DNA from: Advenella sp048381675
GTDB taxonomy: Bacteria; Pseudomonadota; Gammaproteobacteria; Burkholderiales; Burkholderiaceae_B
Assembly (NCBI RefSeq): GCF_048381675.1
Contig: NZ_JBLWIS010000002.1
Span: 463,282 to 527,281 of the forward strand
Length of the DNA stretch: 64,000 nt
Direction of reading: 5' to 3'
Both the position numbers and the translations under genes were made by a program. Each line of letters starts with the position of its first letter. Within the stretch, counting starts at the first letter, position 1. This document shows, one piece after another, positions 35,193-43,688 of this stretch. The notes under the pieces were generated by a model. That model was not told where the DNA came from. It made no database searches and saw nothing but the letters and a program-made list of their open reading frames with translations.

Positions 35193-36401
35193 CTACACGA
35201 CCATCGGCAAAACCCACCCCGCCAAACCACTACAAGCCACCACCAGCCAAGGTGGCAATTTCCAGAAAACCAGTGCCACGAAACCAAATAGGGCCAAACA
35301 AAAATCTTGTGGGGCAAGAATGGCGCTGGTCCAGATAGGCTGATACAAGGCCGCCAATAATAAACCCACAACCGCAGCATTAATACCCATTAAAGCTGAT
35401 TGCATGCCGGCATTGCGACGCAGTTGCTCCCAAAAAGGCAAGGTACCGGCAACCAGCAAGAAAGAAGGCAAGAACACAGCGACCAAACAAAGCATCCCGC
35501 CCAGCCATCCCGTCGGAGACTGGTTCATGGCCGCTCCCAAAAAAGCAGCAAAGGTAAACAAAGGGCCCGGAACTGCCTGAGTTGCCCCATAACCGGCCAG
35601 GAAAGCATTATTGTCAACCCAACCTGAAGGTACCACTTCTGCCTGTAATAACGGCAAGACAACATGCCCGCCACCAAAAACCAGCGATCCGGCACGATAA
35701 AATGCATCAAACATGGCAAGCGACTGACCAGGAAATACCTTTACCAACAACGGCAAACCAAGCAGCAGACCAGCAAAAATAACCAGCCAGGCTATTCCGG
35801 CCTTTTTGGTTACTGCCATAATGGGTAACGGATCATGCGGTTTAATTTCTTTTGATTTGAACAACCACAATCCTGCCACACCTGCAGCGGCAATCACGGC
35901 TACCTGTATCCACACCGATGGCACCAGCAACACCAAACAAGCTGCTATCATCATGAGCGTGACCCGCAGGGCATCAGGACAAAGATTGCGCGCCATGCCC
36001 CATACTGCCTGCGCCACTACGGCAACCGCAACCACCTTGAGCCCCTGTAGCATGCCTTGATCGATGGCATGTCCATAACTGGCAAGACCCAGCGCAAATA
36101 AAACCAGGGCGATAGCCGATGGCAATGTGAAGCCTGCCCAGGCTGCAAATGCACCCGCATATCCAGCCCTGGACAATCCCAATGCCATGCCCACCTGACT
36201 ACTGGCTGGCCCCGGCAAAAACTGGCACAAAGATACCAAGTCGGCATAGGTACGATCGCTTAACCAGTGCCGCTTAACCACTAACTCTTCCCGAAAATAC
36301 CCCAAATGCGCAACAGGGCCACCAAAAGAAGTCAGGCCAAGCTTCAGAAAAACAAGAAAAACCCTCCATGCACTGCGGTCGGGTTCAAATGAATGGGTCA
36401 T
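35193..36401 (-). CDS. chrA: Chromate transporter, ChrA family (long chain)
   Basis: The 402-residue membrane protein has two homologous halves, each with the CHR signature: FLKLGLTSFGGPVAHLGYF at the start of the first and FYRAGSLVFGGGHVVLPLL at the start of the second. About ten membrane segments are visible. The first half also shows LCQFLPGPASSQVGMALG and the second GYGATQAVPGPLFTFAAF. The family exports chromate from the cytoplasm. No chrB regulator is nearby, so the regulation is unknown. Confidence 0.92.
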   Translation of the reverse strand: MTHSFEPDRSAWRVFLVFLKLGLTSFGGPVAHLGYFREELVVKRHWLSDRTYADLVSLCQFLPGPASSQVGMALGLSRAGYAGAFAAWAGFTLPSAIALVLFALGLASYGHAIDQGMLQGLKVVAVAVVAQAVWGMARNLCPDALRVTLMMIAACLVLLVPSVWIQVAVIAAAGVAGLWLFKSKEIKPHDPLPIMAVTKKAGIAWLVIFAGLLLGLPLLVKVFPGQSLAMFDAFYRAGSLVFGGGHVVLPLLQAEVVPSGWVDNNAFLAGYGATQAVPGPLFTFAAFLGAAMNQSPTGWLGGMLCLVAVFLPSFLLVAGTLPFWEQLRRNAGMQSALMGINAAVVGLLLAALYQPIWTSAILAPQDFCLALFGFVALVFWKLPPWLVVACSGLAGWVLPMVV

Positions 36402-36483
36402 GCTATCTTTTTTCCATGTATGCGACAGTCCTACATGCTAATGCTTGTTTATGACGAAACCACTTTTTAAAGCACTACAGTAA

Positions 36484-36648
36484 CAGGTAAAGGCTGTTTG
36501 TTTACAACACCCAAACGGGCACTTTAGAAGCTGGATACTTGAACCGGCATCATTTTTTCTGTATGTCTGGGATGCAGATGAAAAACGCCTACTGACCCAT
36601 GTAGTTCCGTGTGGAAAATTTGATGGGCCCTATCCATTTGAAGATTGA
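36484..36648 (+). pseudogene. Possible gene remnant in the chrA-tctC gap
   Basis: A frame of 54 codons is open from a TAA to a TGA. Its translation looks protein-like at the end (FFLYVWDADEKRLL, then a VVPCGKFDGPYPFED tail) but it has no ATG, GTG or TTG. I cannot assign a family. It may be the decayed 3' end of a lost gene, or chance. Confidence 0.25.
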
Positions 36649-36660
36649 ATTAAATCACAA

Positions 36661-37656
36661 TCAATTCTGTTGCCTCAAATTGTTCTCTTCAATGACCTCA
36701 GACCAGATGGCAGAATCCCTGGCAATGGTTTCCTGCATGGTTTTCGAATCGGTATAGAAAGGATACGCGCCCACCGCTTTCAGGCGAGTCTGAATGGCTG
36801 GATCGTTAACAACGCTTTCCAAGGCATCAGACAAAATCTTTACCGTACCGTCTGCCGTATCTTTGGGTACCAACAAGCCAGACCATGACACGGCCTTGCT
36901 TGCCTGGATGTCCTGCTCTTTTAAGGTGGGAACTTCGGGCAACTCCTCAAGACGCTGTTCCGTATTAACCGCAATGGGACGCAAATTGCCGGCCTTAATC
37001 TGTGCAAGCACCGCCACCAAATCAGAATACATAATTGGCACATCACCGGCCAGTACAGCCGTTACTGCCGGTGCACTGCCACGGAAAGGAATATGTGTCA
37101 TATTGATGCCCAGGTCTTTTTTAATCAATTCCATGGCTAGGTTAGCAGTACTGCCTATGGCTGCAGAAGTATAGTTAATACCCTCTTTGCTGTTTTTAGC
37201 CGCTTGTGCCAATGATTTCATATCGGTAATGTCAGGATATTTTTTGGCATTTACTACAATCACTAGCGGTGTAATGTACGCGATCCCAACTGATTTGACA
37301 TCTTTTTCAAGGTCATAAGGAGGTTGGGACAAAATAAATGGTGCCGTCAGGCTAGGAGCAGCCAGGCTGGCAACGGTATATCCATCGGGCTTGCTCCTGA
37401 TTAACTGATTAATACCAATAGAACCGGACGCCCCGGATTTATTCTCGACCACAATGGTCTGGTTCAGTTTTTTGCCCAAGGCATCTGCCAACACACGTCC
37501 GGCAACATCAGAGGGCCCGCCAGGCGGGAACGGCACGATATAGTTTAAGGATTTATTTGGAAAATCATTGGCTTGTTGCGCATTAGCAGCCTGCAAGGTC
37601 AGGCCCTGGGATAAGACAAATGCAGAAACAACAGTAAATTTGGTCAACAACTTCAA
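36661..37656 (-). CDS. TctC/Bug-family periplasmic substrate-binding protein (1)
   Basis: This extracytoplasmic receptor belongs to the tripartite tricarboxylate transporter type, which captures carboxylates. Core motifs are LNYIVPFPPGGPSDVAGR, VVENKSGASGSIG and RSKPDGYTV. I prefer TTG 37656, which gives 331 residues and a classical signal peptide (MKLLTKFTVVSAFVLSQG), with GGTGGAG six bases upstream. The alternative ATG at 37671 contains that ribosome site. No TctA/TctB membrane partner is present, so it is an orphan receptor. It is downstream of the TetR gene on the same strand. Confidence 0.9.
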   Translation of the reverse strand: MKLLTKFTVVSAFVLSQGLTLQAANAQQANDFPNKSLNYIVPFPPGGPSDVAGRVLADALGKKLNQTIVVENKSGASGSIGINQLIRSKPDGYTVASLAAPSLTAPFILSQPPYDLEKDVKSVGIAYITPLVIVVNAKKYPDITDMKSLAQAAKNSKEGINYTSAAIGSTANLAMELIKKDLGINMTHIPFRGSAPAVTAVLAGDVPIMYSDLVAVLAQIKAGNLRPIAVNTEQRLEELPEVPTLKEQDIQASKAVSWSGLLVPKDTADGTVKILSDALESVVNDPAIQTRLKAVGAYPFYTDSKTMQETIARDSAIWSEVIEENNLRQQN

Positions 37657-37808
37657 GATAATCTCCACCATCAAAATAATAATCTAATGGCTGGAGCGTA
37701 CCGTGAAAACCAGCTTAAAAATATTGGTACATATCCTCGTTCATCAATTTGGAAAGCAGGCTTTCATGAAATAAAAGCTTGCATAAAAAAACGCCATTTT
37801 TTACAGGG

Positions 37809-38375
37809 CTAATCGTTTCTTTTCAACAAACCATCCAAGACCAATTGATAAAAATGCTCAAAGGCATCTCCAATTCTCATCCCGATTTCTTCAAGAAAAA
37901 CCGGATTCCTTAGCCGCTGCGCCGCCCCCAAAATAGCCTCGGATACCAGCCTTGAATTATATGAAGTGAATACATTTTGCTTGATCCCTTCTTCAATAAT
38001 TCCTTCCAACCCTCTGATGCGGGCCAATTGGTATTCATCAAACAACTTTCTGCCCTGCTCCGTTGCTTCCAGATCAACCAGGCAAGCTTTTCCAATGCCC
38101 GATGCATTCAATGTCGCCGTTAAATAAACCTTAATGATCTTGGTGGGTTCACTTTCCTGATTAGCCATGGCAAAACCCCGCTCAAGCTTTGAATTGAATA
38201 GTTCACGACAAATATCAATAAACAATTCCTCTTTGGTAGGGGCAATCTGATAAATCCGTCTTCTTGAACACTTCAGCCGGGCTGCAATTTCAGCAATGGT
38301 TAATTTGGAAATTCCCTCCGTAATTAACAATGCAGTTAATTCCTGCTTGAATTCCTCTTCTGTCCGTCGTGCCAT
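37809..38375 (-). CDS. TetR-family transcriptional regulator
   Basis: The 188-residue protein starts at ATG 38375 (MARRTEEEFKQEL), with GGAA upstream; an in-frame TTG at 38393 is less likely. The N-terminal helix-turn-helix covers about residues 15-55 (LTIAEIAARLKCSRRRIYQI). The C-terminal ligand domain is not specific enough to name the effector. It is divergent from an acyl-CoA ligase operon, and GGTACC-centred repeats in the shared promoter are candidate operators. Local repression relieved by an acyl-CoA or acid is the usual pattern. Confidence 0.88.
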   Translation of the reverse strand: MARRTEEEFKQELTALLITEGISKLTIAEIAARLKCSRRRIYQIAPTKEELFIDICRELFNSKLERGFAMANQESEPTKIIKVYLTATLNASGIGKACLVDLEATEQGRKLFDEYQLARIRGLEGIIEEGIKQNVFTSYNSRLVSEAILGAAQRLRNPVFLEEIGMRIGDAFEHFYQLVLDGLLKRND

Positions 38376-38443
38376 TGTTAGTTCCGTCTTCAAAGATTGG
38401 AATTATAACTTGCCTGAATAGCTTTGGTACTTTCCCTATTGAC

Positions 38444-38511
38444 TTGGTACCGCAACAACCCTATTATTTACTCAAACGGTACCATAACTAATTAATTGGT
38501 ACCACAACAAC
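38444..38511. promoter_or_regulatory. GGTACC-centred repeat operators between tetR and the ligase operon
   Basis: Three GGTACC cores lie at 38446-38451, 38478-38483 and 38498-38503. The first and third are embedded in a 16-base direct repeat, TTGGTACCrCAACAAC, at 38444-38459 and 38496-38511. A partial TTTGGTAC is at 38423-38430. The last copy ends 11 bases before the ligase ATG. They are probable TetR-family binding sites. Confidence 0.65.
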
Positions 38512-38522
38512 AGAGACAATCC

Positions 38523-40094
38523 ATGGGAAACAACAATCAAACACTCTACAACAGCACCACTGTACCTGAGCTTTTTCTTTCCGCTTTCAAGGCATATCCA
38601 GACCGTACTGCGCTAATAGATACAAAACAGCACCTTACTTACCGGGAAGTCGCTGCCAAATCCTTCCAGATTGCCCGTCTGCTCCAAAGTAAAGACATGA
38701 AACGCCAGGATACCGTGGCGCTGCTTCTAAGCAATAGCATTGATTCCTTAATTACACTTATTGCCGTTCAACTAATGGGTTTACGATATATTTCCCTGCA
38801 TCCCATGGCCTCGGAAAGCGATCACGCTTTTGTGTTACAAGACTCAGGAACACGCATGCTAATTGCCGATGCCGGCAAATTTCCAGAACGCACACAAGCC
38901 CTGCATCAACAGAAAATTGTTGAGCAGGTCCTGACCTTGGCTCCCTCTCCCATTGATGCCGGCCTCTTGCAGCAAGCATCCACAATGAGTGACACACCAA
39001 TCACCATTGAGACACAACCTGGTGACTACACAAAAATTTCATATTCTGGCGGCACGACTGGCCGCTCCAAAGGAATTTTGCAAACACACCGCACAGCGGT
39101 CACCATGGTGAATTACCAACTGGCCCACTATGAATGGCCACAAGCCATCCGGTTTCTTGCAACCACCCCTATCTCCCATGCCGCCGGTTCTTTTGTCTTG
39201 CCGATTTTTCTGCGTGGCGGAGCCATGTATTTGCTGGACAAGTATTCTGCTGAAACTTTCATGGAATATGTTCAACAACACCAGATCAATGCCACCTTTA
39301 TGGTGCCCACCCAAATTTATGGCCTGCTTGACTCACCACAACTGGAACAGGCCAACCTGTCCAGTCTTGAATTGATCTTGTATGGTGCCTCACCTATGGC
39401 ACCTGCACGCCTGCAAGAAGCCCTTAAAAAAATTGGACCGGTTTTTGGACAACTCTATGGCCAGGCCGAAGCACCAATGGTCATCAGCTATTTACGCAAG
39501 GAAGACCATGATCCCGCCCACCCGCATTTGCTTCGTTCCTGCGGCCGGGTTATACCAGGCAACCAGGTCAAATTACTTGATGCCGAACTGAATGAAGTAC
39601 CACCAGGAGAAATCGGTGAAATCTGTGTTCGCGGACCGCTGGTCATGGAAGGCTACCTGAACCGCCCTGAAGAAAATGAAAAAGTTTTTGCCGGCCAATG
39701 GCTGCATACAGGTGACATGGCTAGGGAAGATGAACAAGGTTACCTGTACATCGTTGACCGTGCCAAAGACATGATTATTTCGGGTGGTTTTAATGTTTAT
39801 CCCAGCGAAATTGAAAATTGCCTTGCCACACACCCTGCCATTGCCATGTCTGCAGTAATAGGTGTGCCACACGAGAAATGGGGAGAAGAAGTCACTGCGG
39901 TGGTTGTTTTAAAGCCGGGTTTACAACCAACCAAGGAAGAATTGATTGATTTCATACTTAAAGAAAAAGGCCCGGTAAACACCCCTAAAGCCATATTTTT
40001 TGAAGAACAGCTTCCCTTAACCTCTTTAGGAAAAATCGATAAAAAAACCATTCGCAGTAAATTCTGGAACCAGCAGGACAGGCAGGTGAGCTAA
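38523..40094 (+). CDS. AMP-dependent acyl-CoA synthetase/ligase (ANL superfamily)
   Basis: It activates a carboxylic acid to its CoA thioester via acyl-AMP. The 523-residue protein has the P-loop YSGGTTGRSKG (about 174), the adenine motif LYGQAEAP (about 310), the ribose motif HTGDMAREDEQGYLYIVDR (about 400), the hinge region and the C-terminal lysine motif LGKIDKK (about 506). The fatty/aryl acid preference is not clear. ATG 38523 is preceded by AGAGAC; a TTG in the operator would extend it wrongly. It heads an operon with TctC, thiolase-like and DUF35 genes. Confidence 0.92.
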   Translation: MGNNNQTLYNSTTVPELFLSAFKAYPDRTALIDTKQHLTYREVAAKSFQIARLLQSKDMKRQDTVALLLSNSIDSLITLIAVQLMGLRYISLHPMASESDHAFVLQDSGTRMLIADAGKFPERTQALHQQKIVEQVLTLAPSPIDAGLLQQASTMSDTPITIETQPGDYTKISYSGGTTGRSKGILQTHRTAVTMVNYQLAHYEWPQAIRFLATTPISHAAGSFVLPIFLRGGAMYLLDKYSAETFMEYVQQHQINATFMVPTQIYGLLDSPQLEQANLSSLELILYGASPMAPARLQEALKKIGPVFGQLYGQAEAPMVISYLRKEDHDPAHPHLLRSCGRVIPGNQVKLLDAELNEVPPGEIGEICVRGPLVMEGYLNRPEENEKVFAGQWLHTGDMAREDEQGYLYIVDRAKDMIISGGFNVYPSEIENCLATHPAIAMSAVIGVPHEKWGEEVTAVVVLKPGLQPTKEELIDFILKEKGPVNTPKAIFFEEQLPLTSLGKIDKKTIRSKFWNQQDRQVS

Positions 40095-40157
40095 GACGCC
40101 TGCAATACTATAAAAATGCAAACAGTCATTCGACATGCATAATACAAGGAGACATTA

Positions 40158-41138
40158 ATGATTTTAAAAAAACTTTTACTCATTGCAGGTTGCGTTTCCA
40201 TGGGAATACTAAGCAGCACAACACATGCTGCATCTGAGTACCCCACAAAACAAATTCATTTAACCGTTCCGTTTGCAGCAGGAGGCGTAACAGACCTGAC
40301 GGCCAGGACTTTTGCAAAGCATCTGTCCGATACCCTGAAGCAGCCCATTATTGTTGAAAACCGTCCCGGTGCAGGTGCCACCATCGGCGCCAATCATGTT
40401 GCCAAATCAGCACCTGATGGCTATAACCTATTGCTGGGCACCAATGTTACCCATGCCATTACTCCGCAAATGATGGGAAAAGCGCCTTACAATCCGCTTG
40501 AGGATTTTCAACCCATTGCGATGTTTGGGATGAATGGAAATGTGCTTCTGGTGAAACAGGATTTCCCGGCCAATACCTTTGAGGAATTTATTGAGTACAT
40601 CAGAAACAGCAAAAATGAACTTAATTATGCCTCGGGCAGCATAGGCAGTTCGGCACACCTGGCGGCAGAACTACTGAAAATGGAAGTCAAGGACCTTAAC
40701 TACACGCACATCCCGTTCGGTGGTCCTGCTGAAGCCATGTCAGCCCTCATAGGCGGGCATGTTGATTTCATGTTCGGCAATATTGGCGCGGCAGTTAACC
40801 AGACCAAATCCGGCAAGGTAAAAGCCTTGGCCGTCACAACTGCACAACGAACCAAGGAGTTGCCCAATGTGCCGACTATTGCGGAATCAGGCGTTCCAGG
40901 TTTCGAGGTCGTTGGCTGGCTGGCTGCCTTTGCCCCTAAAAACACCCCGCTTGCCACAACTAAAAAACTTAATGCACTGATCAATGCAGCTCAAGAAAAT
41001 CCTGAATTGCGCAAAACAATGGATACCGCATCGGTCATCCCGGTTATTTACACGCCAGATGAAACCGCCAATTTTGTAAAAAATGAATATGAAAAATGGG
41101 GAAATGTCATTCGCGCAGCCAACATTCCAAAAATGTAA
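40158..41138 (+). CDS. TctC/Bug-family periplasmic substrate-binding protein (2)
   Basis: This receptor has 326 residues with a signal peptide (cleavage near THAA-S, about residue 25) and the family segments IHLTVPFAAGGVTDLTAR, VVENRPGAGATIGA and SAPDGYNL. AAGGAGAC precedes the ATG. It sits between the ligase and thiolase-like genes, so it may bind the acid those enzymes process. No TctA/B partner genes are in the window. Confidence 0.92.
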   Translation: MILKKLLLIAGCVSMGILSSTTHAASEYPTKQIHLTVPFAAGGVTDLTARTFAKHLSDTLKQPIIVENRPGAGATIGANHVAKSAPDGYNLLLGTNVTHAITPQMMGKAPYNPLEDFQPIAMFGMNGNVLLVKQDFPANTFEEFIEYIRNSKNELNYASGSIGSSAHLAAELLKMEVKDLNYTHIPFGGPAEAMSALIGGHVDFMFGNIGAAVNQTKSGKVKALAVTTAQRTKELPNVPTIAESGVPGFEVVGWLAAFAPKNTPLATTKKLNALINAAQENPELRKTMDTASVIPVIYTPDETANFVKNEYEKWGNVIRAANIPKM

Positions 41139-41162
41139 AAAATCACACAAACGGAGTTAATA

Positions 41163-42332
41163 ATGACCATCAAAAATAAGGCCTATATTGTTGGCGCTTA
41201 TGAACATCCTACCCGGTTTGCTCCTGACAAATCAGTTGCCCAGCTTCACGCCGAATGTGCGTTGGGTGCTTTGCAGGATGCCGGGCTGGAACTAAAAGAT
41301 GTTGACGGATATTTTTGTGCCGGTGACGTTCCGGGTGGCAGCCCGATTTCCATGGCTGAATACCTGAATCTGAACCTGAGCTGGCTGGACGGCACGGAAA
41401 TTGGCGGATGTTCTTATATTGCCCATGTAGAACGAGCAGCACAAGCCATAGCCGCAGGCAAATGTAAAGTTGCACTGATTACCCTGGCAGGCAAGCCCAA
41501 AAGTACCGGTGTGGCCACTGGCACCGCCACCCGGATATTGGGCCCGGAACGCCCCGAGACCCCATGGGATTTGCCTTACAAACCCACCATTACGGGCATT
41601 TACGGCATGATTACCCAACGGCACATGCACGAATATGGCACGACTGCCGAACAGTTGGCCGCCATTAAAGTTGCCGCCTCTCATCATGCCCAATACAATG
41701 AGCATGCCCTGCTTAAAAAAGTGGTCACTGTTGAAGATGTTATCAACTCCCCCATTATTGCGCCCCCTTTGCACCGGCTGGACTGCTGCGTGATTACCGA
41801 TGGCGGTGGCGCGCTAGTTGTCACTACGCCTGAAATTGCTAAATCACTTAAGCGCCCACTGGTAAAAGTCATGGGTGCCAGCCAAACCATCAAAACCAGT
41901 CATGGCGGCTATATTGCCCCCACACAAACCGGTGCAATCAAGACAGGTCCCGAAGCCTTTGCCGAGGCAGGCGTTACCCCTAATGACATTAAATACGCCT
42001 CTATTTACGACAACTTTACCATCATGGTTCTGATGCAGCTTGAAGATCTTGGTTTCTGCAAGAAAGGCCAGGCAGGACAATTTGTTGCAGAAGGCAATTT
42101 AATCTCAGGAACCGGCAAACTCCCCTGGAATACCGATGGCGGCGGCTTGTGCAATAACCATCCATCCAATCGTGGCGGCATTACCAAAGTAATCGAGGCG
42201 GTACGCCAACTACGCCAAGAAGCACACCCGGCCGTACAAGTAAAAAACTGTGATCTGGCATTAGCTGCCGGGCCTGGCCTGGTAGTGGGTGAAGGCCATG
42301 CCCATGCCACCCTTATTTTAGGAAGAGAATAA
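41163..42332 (+). CDS. Thiolase-like protein (SCP-x/lipid-transfer type) without a clear C-terminal catalytic Cys
   Basis: The 389-residue protein has a thiolase fold with GGCSYIAHVERAAQAIAAGKC around residues 75-100 (quoted in part) and NNHPSNRGG around 340, which corresponds to the thiolase His motif. The usual C-terminal CxGGG motif is replaced by LAAGPGLVVGEGHAHATLIL. The SCP2-thiolase/Ltp2 group shows such changes, and some act as aldolases rather than thiolases. The DUF35 gene starts two bases after it and the two almost certainly form a complex. Reaction and substrate are inferred only. Confidence 0.85.
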   Translation: MTIKNKAYIVGAYEHPTRFAPDKSVAQLHAECALGALQDAGLELKDVDGYFCAGDVPGGSPISMAEYLNLNLSWLDGTEIGGCSYIAHVERAAQAIAAGKCKVALITLAGKPKSTGVATGTATRILGPERPETPWDLPYKPTITGIYGMITQRHMHEYGTTAEQLAAIKVAASHHAQYNEHALLKKVVTVEDVINSPIIAPPLHRLDCCVITDGGGALVVTTPEIAKSLKRPLVKVMGASQTIKTSHGGYIAPTQTGAIKTGPEAFAEAGVTPNDIKYASIYDNFTIMVLMQLEDLGFCKKGQAGQFVAEGNLISGTGKLPWNTDGGGLCNNHPSNRGGITKVIEAVRQLRQEAHPAVQVKNCDLALAAGPGLVVGEGHAHATLILGRE

Positions 42333-42334
42333 AC

Positions 42335-42748
42335 ATGGATAATCTTGATCATAAAAACCAAGACTTTCTTTCCGATGCCTATGCCAATGCCTACCCGGAA
42401 ACAAGGCCTTTCTGGGAAGCAGCAGAAAAAGATGAACTCTTGCTGAAAACTTGCCATGATTGCGGCAAGCCACATTGGTACCCCCGCATGGTTTGTCCCT
42501 TGTGTGGCAGTGCAAATACAGGTTGGTTAAAGGCAAGTGGCCAGGGTACACTCTATGCCTTTAGCCATATTGAAAAAGCGGATCCACCTTACACGCTGGC
42601 TTATGTTCAGCTAGATGAAGGCCCCATCATCATGAGCAATATTATTGATACAGAGGTTAGCCAATTGGAAATTGGAGCACCCGTAACCGTTGCCTTCGAA
42701 CGCCAGAAGGAAGGCAGGAAAATGCCTGTTTTCAGGTTGAGTGAATAA
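42335..42748 (+). CDS. DUF35 zinc-ribbon/OB-fold partner protein
   Basis: The 137-residue protein has an N-terminal zinc ribbon (CHDCGKPHWYPRMVCPLCGS, four Cys) and a C-terminal OB fold (GTLYAFSHIEKADPPYTLAYVQL). DUF35 proteins pair with thiolase-like enzymes and help hold CoA substrates, as in steroid side-chain degradation. It is translationally close (two bases) to the thiolase-like gene, and both match that known pairing. Confidence 0.92.
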   Translation: MDNLDHKNQDFLSDAYANAYPETRPFWEAAEKDELLLKTCHDCGKPHWYPRMVCPLCGSANTGWLKASGQGTLYAFSHIEKADPPYTLAYVQLDEGPIIMSNIIDTEVSQLEIGAPVTVAFERQKEGRKMPVFRLSE

Positions 42749-42769
42749 GGGTCCATTTTAATAATCCAT

Positions 42770-42796
42770 AAAGACGTCTTTCCACTAGACGTCTTT
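42770..42796. terminator. Bidirectional terminator between DUF35 and iclR genes
   Basis: AAAGACGTCT and AGACGTCTTT form a perfect 10-bp stem with a 7-base loop. It serves convergent genes and overlaps the last codons of the minus-strand iclR gene. A/T-rich flanks lie on both sides. Confidence 0.7.
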
Positions 42797-43582
42797 AAAC
42801 ATTAATGAACCGCGGATTTTCAATCCCAGCGTTTCTGTAATTCGCTTCAAGGCGCCCACCATTTTGTCATGGTTCTGTTCCACGCGAACCGTCAGTGTTG
42901 ATACACTCAGGGCACAGACGCCGTTGCCATAAGCATCCCTGACCGGCATTGATAATGAACGAACCGGCAAATCGGGGGCATCCTTGATGGCATACCCCTT
43001 CGTTCTTGCCTGGGCAATAATTTGCATGAATTCATTAATGGACGGCTCTGCACGTGCGGCTAACAACGTGGCATTTTTCAACAGGATTTTTTCCACTTGT
43101 TCATCAGTCATGGTGCTGAGCAATGCAATACTGCCGGCACCGCAGCCCAATGGACGTCGCTGTCCTACACCCAGGTTCAAGACACGAATGGGGAAGTGCC
43201 CTTCAGCGCGATCAAGGCAAACAACATCATAACCACTTTTAACTGTCAAAAAGGCACTATCACCGGTAATACCCGACAAGTCCTGTAATGCTTCTTTACA
43301 CAACTGCTGGGCGGGCACTGATGAACTGGCCGCTAGTCCAAGCTCATACAATAGCGGTCCCAAATGATAGTTTCGGGTCAATGGATTCTGCACCAGCATG
43401 GACTCTGCCGTTAAACGTCTCAATATTCGATGAACGGTGGGTCTTTCAATACCAGACCTTTCTGCTATTTCACCCAGTCCAAACCCCACTCCGTCCGAGG
43501 CGGCAATGACGCGCAGGATTTCAGTTGCACGGCCAATACTCTGCGTGCCCCCCACCTCTTTTTTATTATCACCATAGTCCAT
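42785..43582 (-). CDS. IclR-family transcriptional regulator
   Basis: The 265-residue protein has an N-terminal winged HTH (LGEIAERSGIERPTVHRILR, about 37-56) and a C-terminal GAF-like effector domain (GYDVVCLDRAEGHFPIRV, then GAGSIALLS). It is divergent from the catabolic operon that starts at 43689, with a 106-base spacer, so it very probably controls that operon in response to a pathway acid or CoA ester. IclR members act as repressors or activators, and this cannot be told from the sequence. Confidence 0.9.
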   Translation of the reverse strand: MDYGDNKKEVGGTQSIGRATEILRVIAASDGVGFGLGEIAERSGIERPTVHRILRRLTAESMLVQNPLTRNYHLGPLLYELGLAASSSVPAQQLCKEALQDLSGITGDSAFLTVKSGYDVVCLDRAEGHFPIRVLNLGVGQRRPLGCGAGSIALLSTMTDEQVEKILLKNATLLAARAEPSINEFMQIIAQARTKGYAIKDAPDLPVRSLSMPVRDAYGNGVCALSVSTLTVRVEQNHDKMVGALKRITETLGLKIRGSLMFKDV

Positions 43583-43688
43583 ATTGTGGATTCCTTATGT
43601 TTACTAGTTCATTTTTTAGCATAATAATACATTCAAACAATACAAAACAAGACCTTGCACTTACAACACCGACACTGAGGAGACCTAC

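Noticed and set aside
38444..38511. The GGTACC repeats as part of a CRISPR or mobile-element end
   Set aside because: Only two copies of 16 bases with unequal surroundings occur, no cas or transposase genes are near, and they sit in a divergent promoter.
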